From assembly GCF_003992005.1 (NCBI RefSeq), contig NZ_RQVL01000014.1, positions 1-56,260 on the forward strand: 56,260 bases of DNA, read 5' to 3'. A program made the position numbers and the translations under genes. Below are positions 8,065 to 17,269 of this stretch, one piece after another. Source of the DNA: Veillonella sp. VA139. GTDB lineage: Bacteria; Bacillota; Negativicutes; Veillonellales; Veillonellaceae. The notes under the pieces were generated by a model. That model saw only the letters and a program-made list of their open reading frames with translations, was not told the origin of the DNA and did no database searches. Position 1 is the first letter of the stretch. Every line of letters begins with the position of its first letter.

Positions 8065-8103
8065 GTTGGGGCTACTCATATAAGAGTAGTCTCCAACTTT
8101 TTT
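8065..8103 (+). terminator. Second terminator-like hairpin
   Basis: GTTGG-GGCTACTC (8065-8076) pairs with GAGTAGTCTCC-AAC (8084-8097) with GU pairs and a bulge, followed by six Ts. It may end an unannotated short transcript or back up the first terminator; no gene is seen between them. Confidence 0.6.
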
Positions 8104-8349
8104 CCAATAAAATAAGCATATACAAACTCACACCGTATACCAAACTTGAATCTTTTTATGTATCATCTTCTCTTCATCTTTTTAGTCTATACTATAAGTA
8201 CAGGGGGCACTTCCCTAGATATGTACTACATATACATCTTTGTAAGAAACCCTTATACGTAGTTATCCAACATCTCCATCTAGATGTTATTAAACACTAC
8301 AATATACCTAACTATATGAAAAAAACTAACTTATAAGAAGGAGGCACTC

Positions 8350-8838
8350 ATGAAACGTGCATTACTATTAACAACTCTAGCGATGACCATCGGTTCTTCC
8401 GCTTTTGCTTCATCTATTAACTACCCAAGCTTTCAAGGAGAACACAAACCTATGTCTTTCAAAATGGCGTCCACTGAGGATATGAAAGCCTATACGAAAG
8501 ACTTAGAAAATTACCTAGCTGATACAGATGCGGTAATCCAAATGTTGATTACAAAAAAACGTGCTGCTATCGACGCTTACAACGCTGGTGTGCGTGAATA
8601 TAATAAGGATGATTTTTTCCACAAAGACCGTGTTGAGCCTTACTCCTATGATGAAAGCTACTCCCAAACTAAACGTGTAGGCAATCATACGTACCATTCC
8701 TTTGGTGATACAGTGATTATCACATCTGATAACATCATCCCTGTAGCAGAAGAGACGAACTCACAAAAGAAAGAAGATGACGATTTCGCACGCATGATGC
8801 GTCGCATGGAACGCCACCTAGGTGTTGATCGCTGGTAA
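8350..8838 (+). CDS. Exported protein of unknown function
   Basis: 162-aa protein with a clear Sec signal peptide: MKR, a hydrophobic stretch to about residue 18, and a likely cleavage after SSAFA. The mature part is hydrophilic, with an N-terminal region that could be helical (about residues 40-75), a Tyr/His-rich middle, and a charged tail rich in Arg and Met (RMMRRMERHLG). It has no transmembrane segment after the signal, so a periplasmic location is likely. Start supported by GAAGGAGG. I do not recognise a family. It is flanked by terminators and looks monocistronic. Confidence 0.75.
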   Translation: MKRALLLTTLAMTIGSSAFASSINYPSFQGEHKPMSFKMASTEDMKAYTKDLENYLADTDAVIQMLITKKRAAIDAYNAGVREYNKDDFFHKDRVEPYSYDESYSQTKRVGNHTYHSFGDTVIITSDNIIPVAEETNSQKKEDDDFARMMRRMERHLGVDRW

Positions 8839-8914
8839 GGCTTCTTATATATACCCTCAAAAGGCCTACTGCCCTTTTATATCCCCTTTCCTATAAAAAT
8901 ATATACCCAACAAC

Positions 8915-8952
8915 AATAAGGACCTGCATCGCTTGATACAGGTCCTTATTTT
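8915..8952. terminator. Terminator after exported-protein gene
   Basis: 12-bp stem AATAAGGACCTG/CAGGTCCTTATT (8915-8926 with 8939-8950), with an inner ATC/GAT pairing, followed by Ts; symmetrical enough to work both ways. Confidence 0.8.
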
Positions 8953-9048
8953 GCAGATCTATGTCAAATATATAGGCACTCCTATAAAATGCCAACAGTA
9001 GTATAGAGTCCTCATACAGCACCATCTTTTCTTGACAGTATATACAGA

Positions 9049-9086
9049 AAGGCTATAGCTCATGTATATCAGTGAGCTACAGCCTT
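9049..9086 (-). terminator. Hairpin downstream of TcyP-like gene
   Basis: AAGGCT-TAGCTCA (9049-9062) with TGAGCTA-AGCCTT (9073-9086), one mismatch. The T-run on the minus strand is short, so termination strength is uncertain. Confidence 0.6.
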
Positions 9087-9147
9087 GTATTTGTTTCATA
9101 GTACTTTCATCATAGATACATGATGCATCTAATGCATTACTTATACT

Positions 9148-10536
9148 TTATCGAATTGTTTTTGTGTCGTTAAATGCTTCTTGGTCAAAAGTACCTTGTA
9201 ATCGATCTACTACGATAGCATTTGTCATAGAACCACTTACATTTAACATCGTACGTCCCATATCTACAATAGGATCAACTGCTAAGATTGGAGAAATGGA
9301 TCCGAAGAATGCACCCATACCAGTACCAGATAAGGAAACAGAGGCTGCCATCGTCGCTGTACCAGGTACGCCAGCAATTCCCAAGGAGCCTAAAGCGATA
9401 ACGATCACACTCATTACATACATCGTAAAGTCTAATGGCACACCAGATACTCGAGCAATATAGATGATACATAACGCTGGGAAGATACCTGCACAACCTT
9501 GCATACCTGCTGTGGTACCAAAGCTTGCTACTGTATTCGCAGTGGCAGGATTAACACCTAATTTTTTAGTCAATGTTTCTACCGTCAATGGTAACACACC
9601 CATACTAGAACGAGATGTGAAAGCTAAGATTAATGCCTCTTTTGCTTTACGGAAGTACATAATAGGGCTCACACCGAATACGGTTAATAATACGGCTTGT
9701 ACAAGTAACATAATCACTACGCCTACATAGATCAAGATGATGAACAAGGCCATATCAGCAATAGCACCAAAGCCTTTTTGCGCTAATGTAGTAGCCAACA
9801 ATGCAACGACACCATATGGCATCAAACCGATGATGAAATCAGCTACCCAGAAAATCACCGTATAGGCTTCATCAAATAGTTTTGTCATCACTTCTAAATC
9901 ACTGGCACCATGTTGTTTTACCAGTCTAGCAATACCGCCGATGATAACACCGAATACTACGATAGCAATGACATTCGTCTGTGCCATAGCATTCACAGGA
10001 TTGGAAGGAATCAAGGCACGCAATGTATCTACTACTGGTTTTACTTCACGCATTTTGGAATCACCAGCCACCGCTAAAGTACCTTCCCCTAATCCAGTTA
10101 CTGTACCTAGCACTAAGCCTACGATAGCAGCAATACCAACCATGACTAAGGCTACCACGCCTGTGGAGGATACAAGACGCTTTAAGTTCGCATTCGTATC
10201 CATATGTAAGATAACATGAACAATGGAAATAAATACCACAGGAATAACGAGCATACGAATTAAATCAATGAATCCGCCCCCGATAAGAGAGAACCACTTC
10301 GTGCTTTCCTTGATGAATACCACATCCATCGGGTTGTTAGGGAATCCTGCAATCAGTTGCACCGCAACGCCTAGTACAGCACCTACTACAGTGGCAACCA
10401 TTACTAATGTACCGAAGTGAATATTTCTTTTTTGAAGAAAATACACATATCCTAAGGCGATAACGAATAGCACGAGTATACCTATCGTCATAGGATCGCT
10501 AATCATGAGAAATTGTTTAAAAAATGGCATATCCAT
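9148..10536 (-). CDS. DAACS family cation symporter, TcyP-like
   Basis: 462-aa inner-membrane symporter of the dicarboxylate/amino acid:cation family (GltP/DctA/TcyP fold), with about eight hydrophobic helices plus re-entrant loops. The substrate motif reads TSRSSMGVLPLTVETL, followed by ANTVASFGTTAGMQGCAGIFPA; this form resembles the cystine transporter TcyP, whereas aspartate/dicarboxylate members have TSSSAATLP. Length equals TcyP. The ATG at 10536 has AAGGAG; the longer frame to 10575 is unsupported. A LysR regulator is divergently transcribed 330 bases away and may control it. Cystine uptake is my preferred call, dicarboxylate uptake the alternative. Confidence 0.75.
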   Translation of the reverse strand: MDMPFFKQFLMISDPMTIGILVLFVIALGYVYFLQKRNIHFGTLVMVATVVGAVLGVAVQLIAGFPNNPMDVVFIKESTKWFSLIGGGFIDLIRMLVIPVVFISIVHVILHMDTNANLKRLVSSTGVVALVMVGIAAIVGLVLGTVTGLGEGTLAVAGDSKMREVKPVVDTLRALIPSNPVNAMAQTNVIAIVVFGVIIGGIARLVKQHGASDLEVMTKLFDEAYTVIFWVADFIIGLMPYGVVALLATTLAQKGFGAIADMALFIILIYVGVVIMLLVQAVLLTVFGVSPIMYFRKAKEALILAFTSRSSMGVLPLTVETLTKKLGVNPATANTVASFGTTAGMQGCAGIFPALCIIYIARVSGVPLDFTMYVMSVIVIALGSLGIAGVPGTATMAASVSLSGTGMGAFFGSISPILAVDPIVDMGRTMLNVSGSMTNAIVVDRLQGTFDQEAFNDTKTIR

Positions 10537-10867
10537 ACAAATTCTCCTTCCTTTCCAGACTAAACTATAGTCCAATTTACTTTTACGTCCCTGTACTATA
10601 CAGGCAACAATACGCTTTATTATATCATTCTCAATATACTTTTGTCCATATCCTACATGTTATATAGGGTTATATTCATGAGTTATAAGCATGAAAAATA
10701 CTATAATTTAATACCATTAACCAATAAATATAGAAGACGAATTATAAAATTTATAGTACAATAGAGTAGTAAAGGTTAACAATAAGAGATCTATTGTACG
10801 ATGATGTGCGCCCATGAATAGAAACGAACTAACATGACATCTGACTACTTTTGTTTAGGAGGATACC

Positions 10868-11764
10868 ATGGATACATCTTACTATTATAATTTTATCATC
10901 TTAGTACAAACGGGGAATATGACACAAGCAGCAGAGATACTGCATATTACACAACCAGCTTTAAGTAAGCAACTCAAGTACTTAGAAGCAGAATTTGGTA
11001 CCCCCCTATTAGTCATCAAGCGTGGCCAGCGTGGAGCTAGCTTTCACCTGACCGAAGCAGGTCGTATTTTCTATGAAAAAGCACAGCAATTGTGTTCCAT
11101 TGAAGAGTCTACCTACGCTGATGTAAAACGGCTTAGTTCTGAAGTAGAAGGCACCTTACGCATTGCCTCTTCTGCCTCAAGGTCTACCTCCTTAATTCAG
11201 CAATATTTGCATTTCTTTTCCCGCCAATACCCTGTGGTGCGCTATGAAATTTATGAAGGATTAATGACAGATGTTACAGAATCCTTATTAAATGGTAGCG
11301 CTGAAATTGGTTTATGCAATGAGCAAATGGTAGATTCCAACAAATTTGATATTCTCTATACGCAAACAGAGGACTTATATGCGCTGTTCCGAAAAGATTT
11401 ATTTTGGACAGACCGTGACTTGGAAAGTATTTCTTGGAAAGATATTTCCAAATGTCCACTCAGTTTATCTGGTGGTTCTGTACGTATGCTCATGCAAGCT
11501 CACCACAACGACTTCTCTTCTCTCAATGTCATTTCCGTGACTACCACGAAGAGCTCTGCTATTGAATGGGCTCAATCTGGACGTACCATAGCGATTATCC
11601 CAATGGACGGACAGGAAACCGTCTCTCATCCAGATATGACTCGCATCAAGCTAACAGAATTGACCAATACATTCTATAAAGCGTTTATCACGATCAAAGG
11701 ACAACCCTTGTCCATGGTAGCACAACAGTTTTTAGAATTCTACAAAGCACATTCAGGGGAGTAA
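10868..11764 (+). CDS. LysR family transcriptional regulator
   Basis: 298-aa LysR-type regulator: N-terminal winged helix-turn-helix (FIILVQTGNMTQAAEILHITQPALSKQLKYLE in outline, residues 8-40) and a periplasmic-binding-protein-like effector domain from about residue 90. Start supported by AGGAGG. It faces the TcyP-like gene across a shared intergenic region, the standard layout for local control, so a sulfur or amino-acid effector is possible. Terminator at 11853-11892. Confidence 0.88.
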   Translation: MDTSYYYNFIILVQTGNMTQAAEILHITQPALSKQLKYLEAEFGTPLLVIKRGQRGASFHLTEAGRIFYEKAQQLCSIEESTYADVKRLSSEVEGTLRIASSASRSTSLIQQYLHFFSRQYPVVRYEIYEGLMTDVTESLLNGSAEIGLCNEQMVDSNKFDILYTQTEDLYALFRKDLFWTDRDLESISWKDISKCPLSLSGGSVRMLMQAHHNDFSSLNVISVTTTKSSAIEWAQSGRTIAIIPMDGQETVSHPDMTRIKLTELTNTFYKAFITIKGQPLSMVAQQFLEFYKAHSGE

Positions 11765-11852
11765 CATCATCTGTAATTACATACCGATAACAAATGCCTT
11801 TGGGGATGGCTGTTGCTGTCCACCAAAACTTTATAAAAAATTGGAATACCAA

Positions 11853-11895
11853 AAAGCTACCAGTTGAAATTATAAAATCAACTAGTAGCTTTATT
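11853..11895 (+). terminator. Terminator after LysR gene
   Basis: Stem AAAGCTAC-AGTTGA (11853-11867) with TCAACT-GTAGCTTT (11878-11892), one mismatch, followed by a T-rich stretch. Confidence 0.75.
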
Positions 11896-11913
11896 TGTAT
11901 TAAGTATTCGTTG

Positions 11914-12087
11914 TTAGATGTTGCCTTCTTGTAGCATTTGATTGGTTTCTATAGATTTCATATCAATGTTGCCATCACCTATTAACAAATGTTATCTCGC
12001 CCCCCAAATAACGAATTATCTCATTTCCCTTATCGATACCCCACTGTGTATCATTTACGGCTAGGGCATCTTTCATGCCTGTGAAAG
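11914..12087 (-). pseudogene. Decayed coding fragment
   Basis: On the minus strand two consecutive frames look protein-like: ALAVNDTQWGIDKGNEI then, after a frame change near 11975, IGDGNIDMKSIETNQMLQ ending at TAA (11914-11916). No start or ribosome site precedes them. This looks like the 3' end of a frameshifted gene next to the large 12088-14019 gene, possibly a former partner or immunity gene. Family not recognised. Confidence 0.3.
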
Positions 12088-14019
12088 TTAGATAGAAAAT
12101 TCCTTCTCCTCTGCTAAATAGGTTGCCATCAGTGTTTCAAACTGCGCGCGGTGGGCATTCATCTGTTGAATGTGAATCTTGCAAGTCGTTTCACTTTTAC
12201 GGCTCCGCTCTCTAGCTAGGTCTTGATCTGCAAACCTTTGTTTTAGCATATCATAGGTAGCTGATGAAAGAGCGTACCCTGCCATACCGCCCACAAGTCC
12301 ACCTACTATAGGAATGGGGATAATCGCCTGTCCAATCTTGGTAAACATACTAGTACCCAACATATTAGCACTTTGTTGAGACAGCTCTTGTACGCATTGT
12401 TTGCCGTCAATTTTGCCAGTAAAGTATTTATATAATACCGGAGAAGTACTAATGGCTGCTTGCACCATCACTTGTGGCAAGCCTGTCATAGAGGCCGCTC
12501 GCACACTCTTATGCGCAGCTTGTTCCATGGCACCTTTTACCAAAGAACCACCTGCCGCCACTATATAGCTTTGGCCCGCTCGTTTTACCGTTGATTTTGC
12601 AACCTCCACCGCTGCTTCCTTCGCCTCTACTTTTCCTGGGAGTACAGCCACCGTTTGCTGTACTATCGCTACAGATCCACCTATAACGGCGCCATATTTT
12701 GCAGCTTCTATACCCGCTCGATGTGCTACAAGGCACATATTCTTTGCAGTAGATAAATAGGGATGTTCCCGTGCAAAGACAGCTTCTTTAGATGTCACTG
12801 AACTTTGCCGCAAATTTTTGCGCAACGTTTCAGCTCTCTCTAATTTAGCTTCTAATTTTGCTCGTACATCTTGATCTGTTACTCGCTCCAGTTGCTTCTG
12901 TAGTTTGCCAATATTCTTATCTGCTTCTGCTATTAACTTATCATATTGGTCCTTTGGCACTTCAATGAGCACATCATTCTCATGATATTTAGCAAATTTT
13001 TCACTCATCAACTTCTTATAGGCCCTCGATGCACTACCTTCATTGGACGGGTCGTTTTCAGAGTATCCAATAAATTTTACCTGTGTACCAGACCCCTCGA
13101 TAATATCGCCATTTCCATCAAACTTGACCGTATCAATCAGCTGATCATTCTTACGGCCTATGTCATCAGTCCGCATAGTCCGAGTTGTATCGCCTTGAAT
13201 GCGAGCCTCTGCATTTTGATTAGTTACCGTATTTATTTCTGCTGAAAATCCAGCCTGTTGATGTATATTCTGGTATTTATACTTAGGGTTCACTTTAGAT
13301 TTAGCATTATCTACTAATCCACGCACCCATTTTTGATTGCGAAGATTGTCCATCCCAGTGAGCCCCACAATATACTCACCAATGGCTCCCCCATATCGCT
13401 GTACCGTATCATGCAATGCCCCCAATGAGGCTGCACCGGCTAGGCCATCTACTGTTATAGAGTCACCAATAACGGTACCATATTCTGCAGTTTCCATACC
13501 CGCCCGATGGGCTACATGGTCCATATTCTTTGCGGTAGACAATTTAGCAGCCCCCTCGATACTACCGCCATTTTCATCAATCTTGACTGTGTCGTTCAGC
13601 TGATCATTCACTCGGTCTAAATCATCAGCCCGCATAGTCCGAATTGCCTCTCCTTGAATGCGAGCCTCCGCATTTTGACGTACCATTGTTTTTAGTTCTG
13701 ATGAAAACCCAGCCTGTTGATGTATATTCTGGTATTTAAACTTAGGATTCACTTTAGAATTAGCAATATCTACCAATCCGCACACCCATTTTTGATCGCG
13801 AAGACCCCCTTTGAGCCCCACAACATATTCGCCAATGGCTCCCCTATATCCCTGTAACGTATCATGCAATGCACCTAGTAAGGATACATCGGTTAGGTCA
13901 TCTACTGTCATAGTACTATGAGAGGCATGTACTTCATGCTTTTCTTTCGTACGCCTTTGATTCTCTTGTGATAACACTTCTTGACTATCTGTTTCACACG
14001 TTGTCGGTACTTTCATCAT
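12088..14019 (-). CDS. Large internally duplicated glycine-rich protein of unknown function
   Basis: 643-aa protein with a modular build. Residues about 46-150 and 195-300 are two copies of one unit sharing GALHDT, GAIGEY, NPK(F/Y)KYQNIHQQAGFS, NAEARIQG and RTMR. A segment LSTAKNM..VAHRAG..AAKYG occurs after copy 1 and again near residue 435, so copy 1 seems a shortened duplicate of a longer repeat. Residues 355-415 are charged and probably coiled-coil. The C-terminal 200 residues alternate small hydrophobic stretches, ending in IPIPIVGGLVGGMAGYA, suggesting membrane contact. GGGAG precedes the start. I do not recognise a characterised family; it sits in an accessory region beside toxin/immunity remnants, so a defence or conflict role is an inference only. 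Confidence 0.75.
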   Translation of the reverse strand: MMKVPTTCETDSQEVLSQENQRRTKEKHEVHASHSTMTVDDLTDVSLLGALHDTLQGYRGAIGEYVVGLKGGLRDQKWVCGLVDIANSKVNPKFKYQNIHQQAGFSSELKTMVRQNAEARIQGEAIRTMRADDLDRVNDQLNDTVKIDENGGSIEGAAKLSTAKNMDHVAHRAGMETAEYGTVIGDSITVDGLAGAASLGALHDTVQRYGGAIGEYIVGLTGMDNLRNQKWVRGLVDNAKSKVNPKYKYQNIHQQAGFSAEINTVTNQNAEARIQGDTTRTMRTDDIGRKNDQLIDTVKFDGNGDIIEGSGTQVKFIGYSENDPSNEGSASRAYKKLMSEKFAKYHENDVLIEVPKDQYDKLIAEADKNIGKLQKQLERVTDQDVRAKLEAKLERAETLRKNLRQSSVTSKEAVFAREHPYLSTAKNMCLVAHRAGIEAAKYGAVIGGSVAIVQQTVAVLPGKVEAKEAAVEVAKSTVKRAGQSYIVAAGGSLVKGAMEQAAHKSVRAASMTGLPQVMVQAAISTSPVLYKYFTGKIDGKQCVQELSQQSANMLGTSMFTKIGQAIIPIPIVGGLVGGMAGYALSSATYDMLKQRFADQDLARERSRKSETTCKIHIQQMNAHRAQFETLMATYLAEEKEFSI

Positions 14020-14049
14020 AACTCCCTTTTACAATAGTTTGTCTATCTA

Positions 14050-14766
14050 CTATTTAGCCGCGGCTACAAAGTCTTCAAAAATTATTTTATTTAACTCTGT
14101 ATGCCGCATCATTTCCGGATGGAATTGGTACGTACGTAAGTATGGGTAGTCTGTGCCTTCCATAGCTTCTACTACAGTATCTTTTGCTCGTCCTACCACA
14201 CGCAAGCCTTCTCCTACTTCTTTCACAATTTGGTGATGGTGCGAGTTAACCATTACTTCTTCTGCGCCAACCATGTCAAATAATTTAGAGCCCTTTTCAA
14301 TCACCATGGAATGAGTTGGTAATCCTGCTGTTTGATTTTGGGCATGCTTAATCGTCGCAAAGGCAGGTAGATCTTGATACAAGGATCCTTTATGAGCAAC
14401 ATTGATAATTTGATGTCCACGACAGATACCCATGATAGGAATATTTCGTTCTTTTGCGAAAGCTAATAAACGCATATCAAAAATATCGCGTTCTGGCCAA
14501 ATTTCACCTAATCCACGTTCTGGTTCTTCGCCATAGAATTGTGGGGCAATATCGTGACCACCCGATAAAAGTAACCCATCAATGCGCTCCACTAAAGCTT
14601 TCAACACAGCTTCATTTTCTTGGAATGGAATAATCACAGGAATACCACCTGCTTCTAATACAGATTGCACATAATCATCATTTACATAAGATCGTTTATA
14701 TCCCGGAAATGGACCACCTTGATCAATCATATGAGAACCTGAAATACCGATTAATGGTTGTTTCAT
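14050..14766 (-). CDS. Class I glutamine amidotransferase-like hydrolase (peptidase C26, PuuD-like)
   Basis: 238-aa cytoplasmic hydrolase of the gamma-glutamyl-GABA hydrolase type. The nucleophile elbow is GICRGHQ, the catalytic His-Glu pair lies in QFHPEMM near the C terminus, and LLLSGGHDIAPQFYGEEP is a family signature. Known members cleave gamma-glutamyl bonds in polyamine or folate-related compounds; the substrate here is unknown because no puu genes are near. The ATG at 14766 has GGAGAGG; a GTG three codons upstream falls in the ribosome site and is rejected. Confidence 0.87.
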   Translation of the reverse strand: MKQPLIGISGSHMIDQGGPFPGYKRSYVNDDYVQSVLEAGGIPVIIPFQENEAVLKALVERIDGLLLSGGHDIAPQFYGEEPERGLGEIWPERDIFDMRLLAFAKERNIPIMGICRGHQIINVAHKGSLYQDLPAFATIKHAQNQTAGLPTHSMVIEKGSKLFDMVGAEEVMVNSHHHQIVKEVGEGLRVVGRAKDTVVEAMEGTDYPYLRTYQFHPEMMRHTELNKIIFEDFVAAAK

Positions 14767-14865
14767 AAGTAACACCTCTCCTTACTAACATAAAGTATAC
14801 ATACACTACTATCATAAAGGAAACACTAGCATCTGACAAATATAAATATTTCATAAAATATCTTA

Positions 14866-15008
14866 CTACTGTCTCCGTTGCACATCAATTTCACTACCAT
14901 TGATAAAAGAATGCCTTGTCTTATGTGTAAGACCTTGAACTAATTCTGTAAACTGTTGGCTATTCCTATGTAATACATGCTTCCACCGTAGCTCATCGCT
15001 AGTAAATA
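14866..15008 (-). pseudogene. Remnant of a polymorphic-toxin-like C terminus
   Basis: A minus-strand frame of about 46 codons ends at TAG (14866-14868) and reads as plausible protein, with WKHVLHRNSQQFTELVQGL and THKTRHSFINGSEID. It has no start codon with a ribosome site and opens right after a stop. A neighbouring frame upstream, with IQWCIDKKEGIDMIGYIKKY, also looks coding and ends near 15000. I read both as scraps of toxin and immunity genes; composition alone could mislead. Confidence 0.3.
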
Positions 15009-15144
15009 ATCTCTACACCATATTTCTTAATATATCCAATCATATCTATACCTTCCTTTTTATCAATACACCACTGTATTAATCTGTATACTATACTTAA
15101 AAGACGGCCTTACTTTATCACTATCAATCCCATTTTCCTTCACA

Positions 15145-15609
15145 TTAAAATTTTACATATTCATTTTCTGGAACGATATCTTTTATCTTATCTTGAGATA
15201 AGTTAGGACTCTTAATTCCTAATTTTTCATAAGACCATAGGTCAAAGAGTTCATTCTCATACGCTTGCTCTGCTAATACATCGTAACCAAAGTTAGTGGA
15301 AATATGCCGCTCTTCATCTATCATATAGGAGAACACCGTCCACGGTTCAAGGTGACATGCAATAAATGCATTTCGCATATAATTCGACCACAACGCCATT
15401 TGTTCCATCGTAGCATCATAAGTAGTCTTAGAAACTACGTTACGGTCTATCATTTCCTCAAAAGTGAGGTATTCACCATCGACAATGATATACCCTAGTT
15501 GACGACATACGGTTCCATCATTTTCTACATATAGGTATACCCGTTGATATGTATCTGGCAAGATAGAATACAAAATATCGTAACTATTTTGAAGATATTG
15601 AGGAATCAA
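15145..15609 (-). CDS. YezG/DUF600-like immunity protein
   Basis: About 154-aa soluble acidic protein resembling the YezG (DUF600) antitoxins that neutralise YeeF-type polymorphic toxins: a helical N terminus followed by RVYLYVENDG, a central HLEPWTVFSYMIDEE strand pair and DLWSYEKLGI near the end. No ATG is available near the N terminus; TTG at 15609 is the likely start, with only a weak ribosome site and an overlap of 26 bases with the upstream gene. It lies downstream of a nuclease-toxin tip, consistent with an immunity role, which is inferred. Confidence 0.65.
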   Translation of the reverse strand: MIPQYLQNSYDILYSILPDTYQRVYLYVENDGTVCRQLGYIIVDGEYLTFEEMIDRNVVSKTTYDATMEQMALWSNYMRNAFIACHLEPWTVFSYMIDEERHISTNFGYDVLAEQAYENELFDLWSYEKLGIKSPNLSQDKIKDIVPENEYVKF

Positions 15610-16693
15610 ATCGTGAATATCTTCCCCCTGTAAATTCTATAGCTGGATCTACAGTAACCATTTCTTCTTTCTCCTCTTGAATAAACTGAAACATATCTAT
15701 GTGCATAGTTCCCGTGATACATCTTTCATGAGGTGCTACTGCATGCGTATGCAGAGGTTCCCCATCCGGGGAGAAATATCTCTCTTCCCAGGCATTTACC
15801 AAAGTTAATTCATCAGTAAAATTATCTTCTGTTATATTGTCATATACATAAGAGAGCTCACCGGTGGGGATATCGTAGATGTAGTCTATATAGGAACTAG
15901 TGTTTCTACCAGACCTTGTATGTACAAGATAAAATTCATCTGCCCATTCCAAACAAGTATTCTTGATTTGTTGTTCCCCTAGATTTCCCTGTAATCTTTG
16001 TATATTATCTATCACTTTCCATGTATCATCATTCATTTGAAGATACATCTTAAGATTATATTTTTTTTGAATAATATCCAGATGAAAATAAACTTTAGTA
16101 GTATTACTCTTTAAAAATGGAGCCATATAATATATATTTTTAAACAATATATTCTCTATTAATGTATTAAAGCTAACTACAGATACTCTATTCTGTAATA
16201 TTCTTTCTGGAGTAATATTGTATTTTCGTATAAATTTATCTGCCTCCTTAATCCCAAAACGCTCATTATTTACACCAACCTTCTTATATAACCAAACTGA
16301 AAATGGTGTTCCATGATATTCATAATCAGGTAAATTTTCATAATACGTAGAGCTATAATCACCATTTTTATTCAAATCTAACAACATTAAGTTTGTGGGA
16401 TGTATTTTATCCACGCATCGATCATCAAATCCTTCTTTTGAGATTTTAGCATATTCAAGTGACAGTTTAGCTATTGTTTTTTTAGGATAATAGGAAAATA
16501 TAAACAAGTCATATTGATGTACAAAAGTATTATCATCATATACAATAGCAAAATTCCCACATACACTATTATTATAGTTTTCATTACATAATAAAACTTG
16601 CATCCAATTATCATCAAAAAGCTTCTTAGTCATATTGTATACTGATTCTGATAGCTTTAACTCAATCTCTTTTTTCTTTTCCTCAATATACAC
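15584..16693 (-). CDS. Hypothetical protein, toxin-cassette associated
   Basis: 369-aa soluble protein with no recognised domain. It is rich in aromatic and charged residues, lacks a signal peptide and membrane segments, and has a middle section (about 195-260) of predicted beta/alpha pattern that loosely resembles immunity proteins. GTG at 16693 is the start, backed by GGAGG with 7-base spacing and starting two bases after the stop of the toxin fragment. That tight coupling suggests it is the cognate immunity gene or a fusion of immunity domains. Its end overlaps the YezG-like gene. Confidence 0.6.
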   Translation of the reverse strand: MYIEEKKKEIELKLSESVYNMTKKLFDDNWMQVLLCNENYNNSVCGNFAIVYDDNTFVHQYDLFIFSYYPKKTIAKLSLEYAKISKEGFDDRCVDKIHPTNLMLLDLNKNGDYSSTYYENLPDYEYHGTPFSVWLYKKVGVNNERFGIKEADKFIRKYNITPERILQNRVSVVSFNTLIENILFKNIYYMAPFLKSNTTKVYFHLDIIQKKYNLKMYLQMNDDTWKVIDNIQRLQGNLGEQQIKNTCLEWADEFYLVHTRSGRNTSSYIDYIYDIPTGELSYVYDNITEDNFTDELTLVNAWEERYFSPDGEPLHTHAVAPHERCITGTMHIDMFQFIQEEKEEMVTVDPAIEFTGGRYSRFDSSISSK

Positions 16694-16695
16694 AG

Positions 16696-17160
16696 TTAAC
16701 CTCCATTCGAAATAGTTAATTCCGCATCTATTTTATCAATTAAATAATGTATATTAAATTCTTTTGGTCTTTTACTTGATCCATCATATACTACATTTAT
16801 CGTTACCTCTACTTCTTTACCTGCTTGTAACGCTTTTCCCCATCGATTTTCTATTCTTTTGTATTTACTATTATTCACAATTGCAGCCATAGCAAGTAGA
16901 TTATCTATCTCTCCAGAACCAGTATACCTATTAGCTATCAGGTGTCCACCATGATCGCCCGGTAATCGGTCATCACCACCTGCTTTTAATTGATCACGGT
17001 TATTTCTCTTACCAGCTTCTAAGCGTAAGTCTCCTTGGGCAGCTTTTATACGTCCTAATTCATCGGTTTGATAATAATACCCTTTACTCTCATATATAAT
17101 GTTTTCTTTTAATTGTCTAGTTCCCACTCCTGGTTTATATTGCTCACCATTCCGATACAT
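16696..17160 (-). CDS. Orphan nuclease toxin C-terminal domain (Endonuclease_NS_2-like), probably truncated
   Basis: 154 aa from the first ATG, with the motif DDRLPGDHGGHLIANRYTGS, typical of DNA/RNA non-specific endonuclease tips of polymorphic and contact-dependent toxins; the histidine of GGHLIA is the expected catalytic base. The open frame continues 25 codons upstream (to 17235) as a Thr/Ser-rich linker and then hits TGA at 17236-17238. No ribosome site precedes the ATG. So the 5' part encoding the delivery region is missing here, and this looks like a displaced or silent toxin cassette. The gene directly after it begins two bases past its stop. Confidence 0.6.
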   Translation of the reverse strand: MYRNGEQYKPGVGTRQLKENIIYESKGYYYQTDELGRIKAAQGDLRLEAGKRNNRDQLKAGGDDRLPGDHGGHLIANRYTGSGEIDNLLAMAAIVNNSKYKRIENRWGKALQAGKEVEVTINVVYDGSSKRPKEFNIHYLIDKIDAELTISNGG

Positions 17161-17269
17161 ATCTGGACTATCAGCTAATCTTGTGGTGTTTGTAGTAGAG
17201 CTTGCCGTTTCAGTAGTAGATTGTTTAGGAGATGTTCACAGATTTATACATAATATCTAGATGTTTCTA

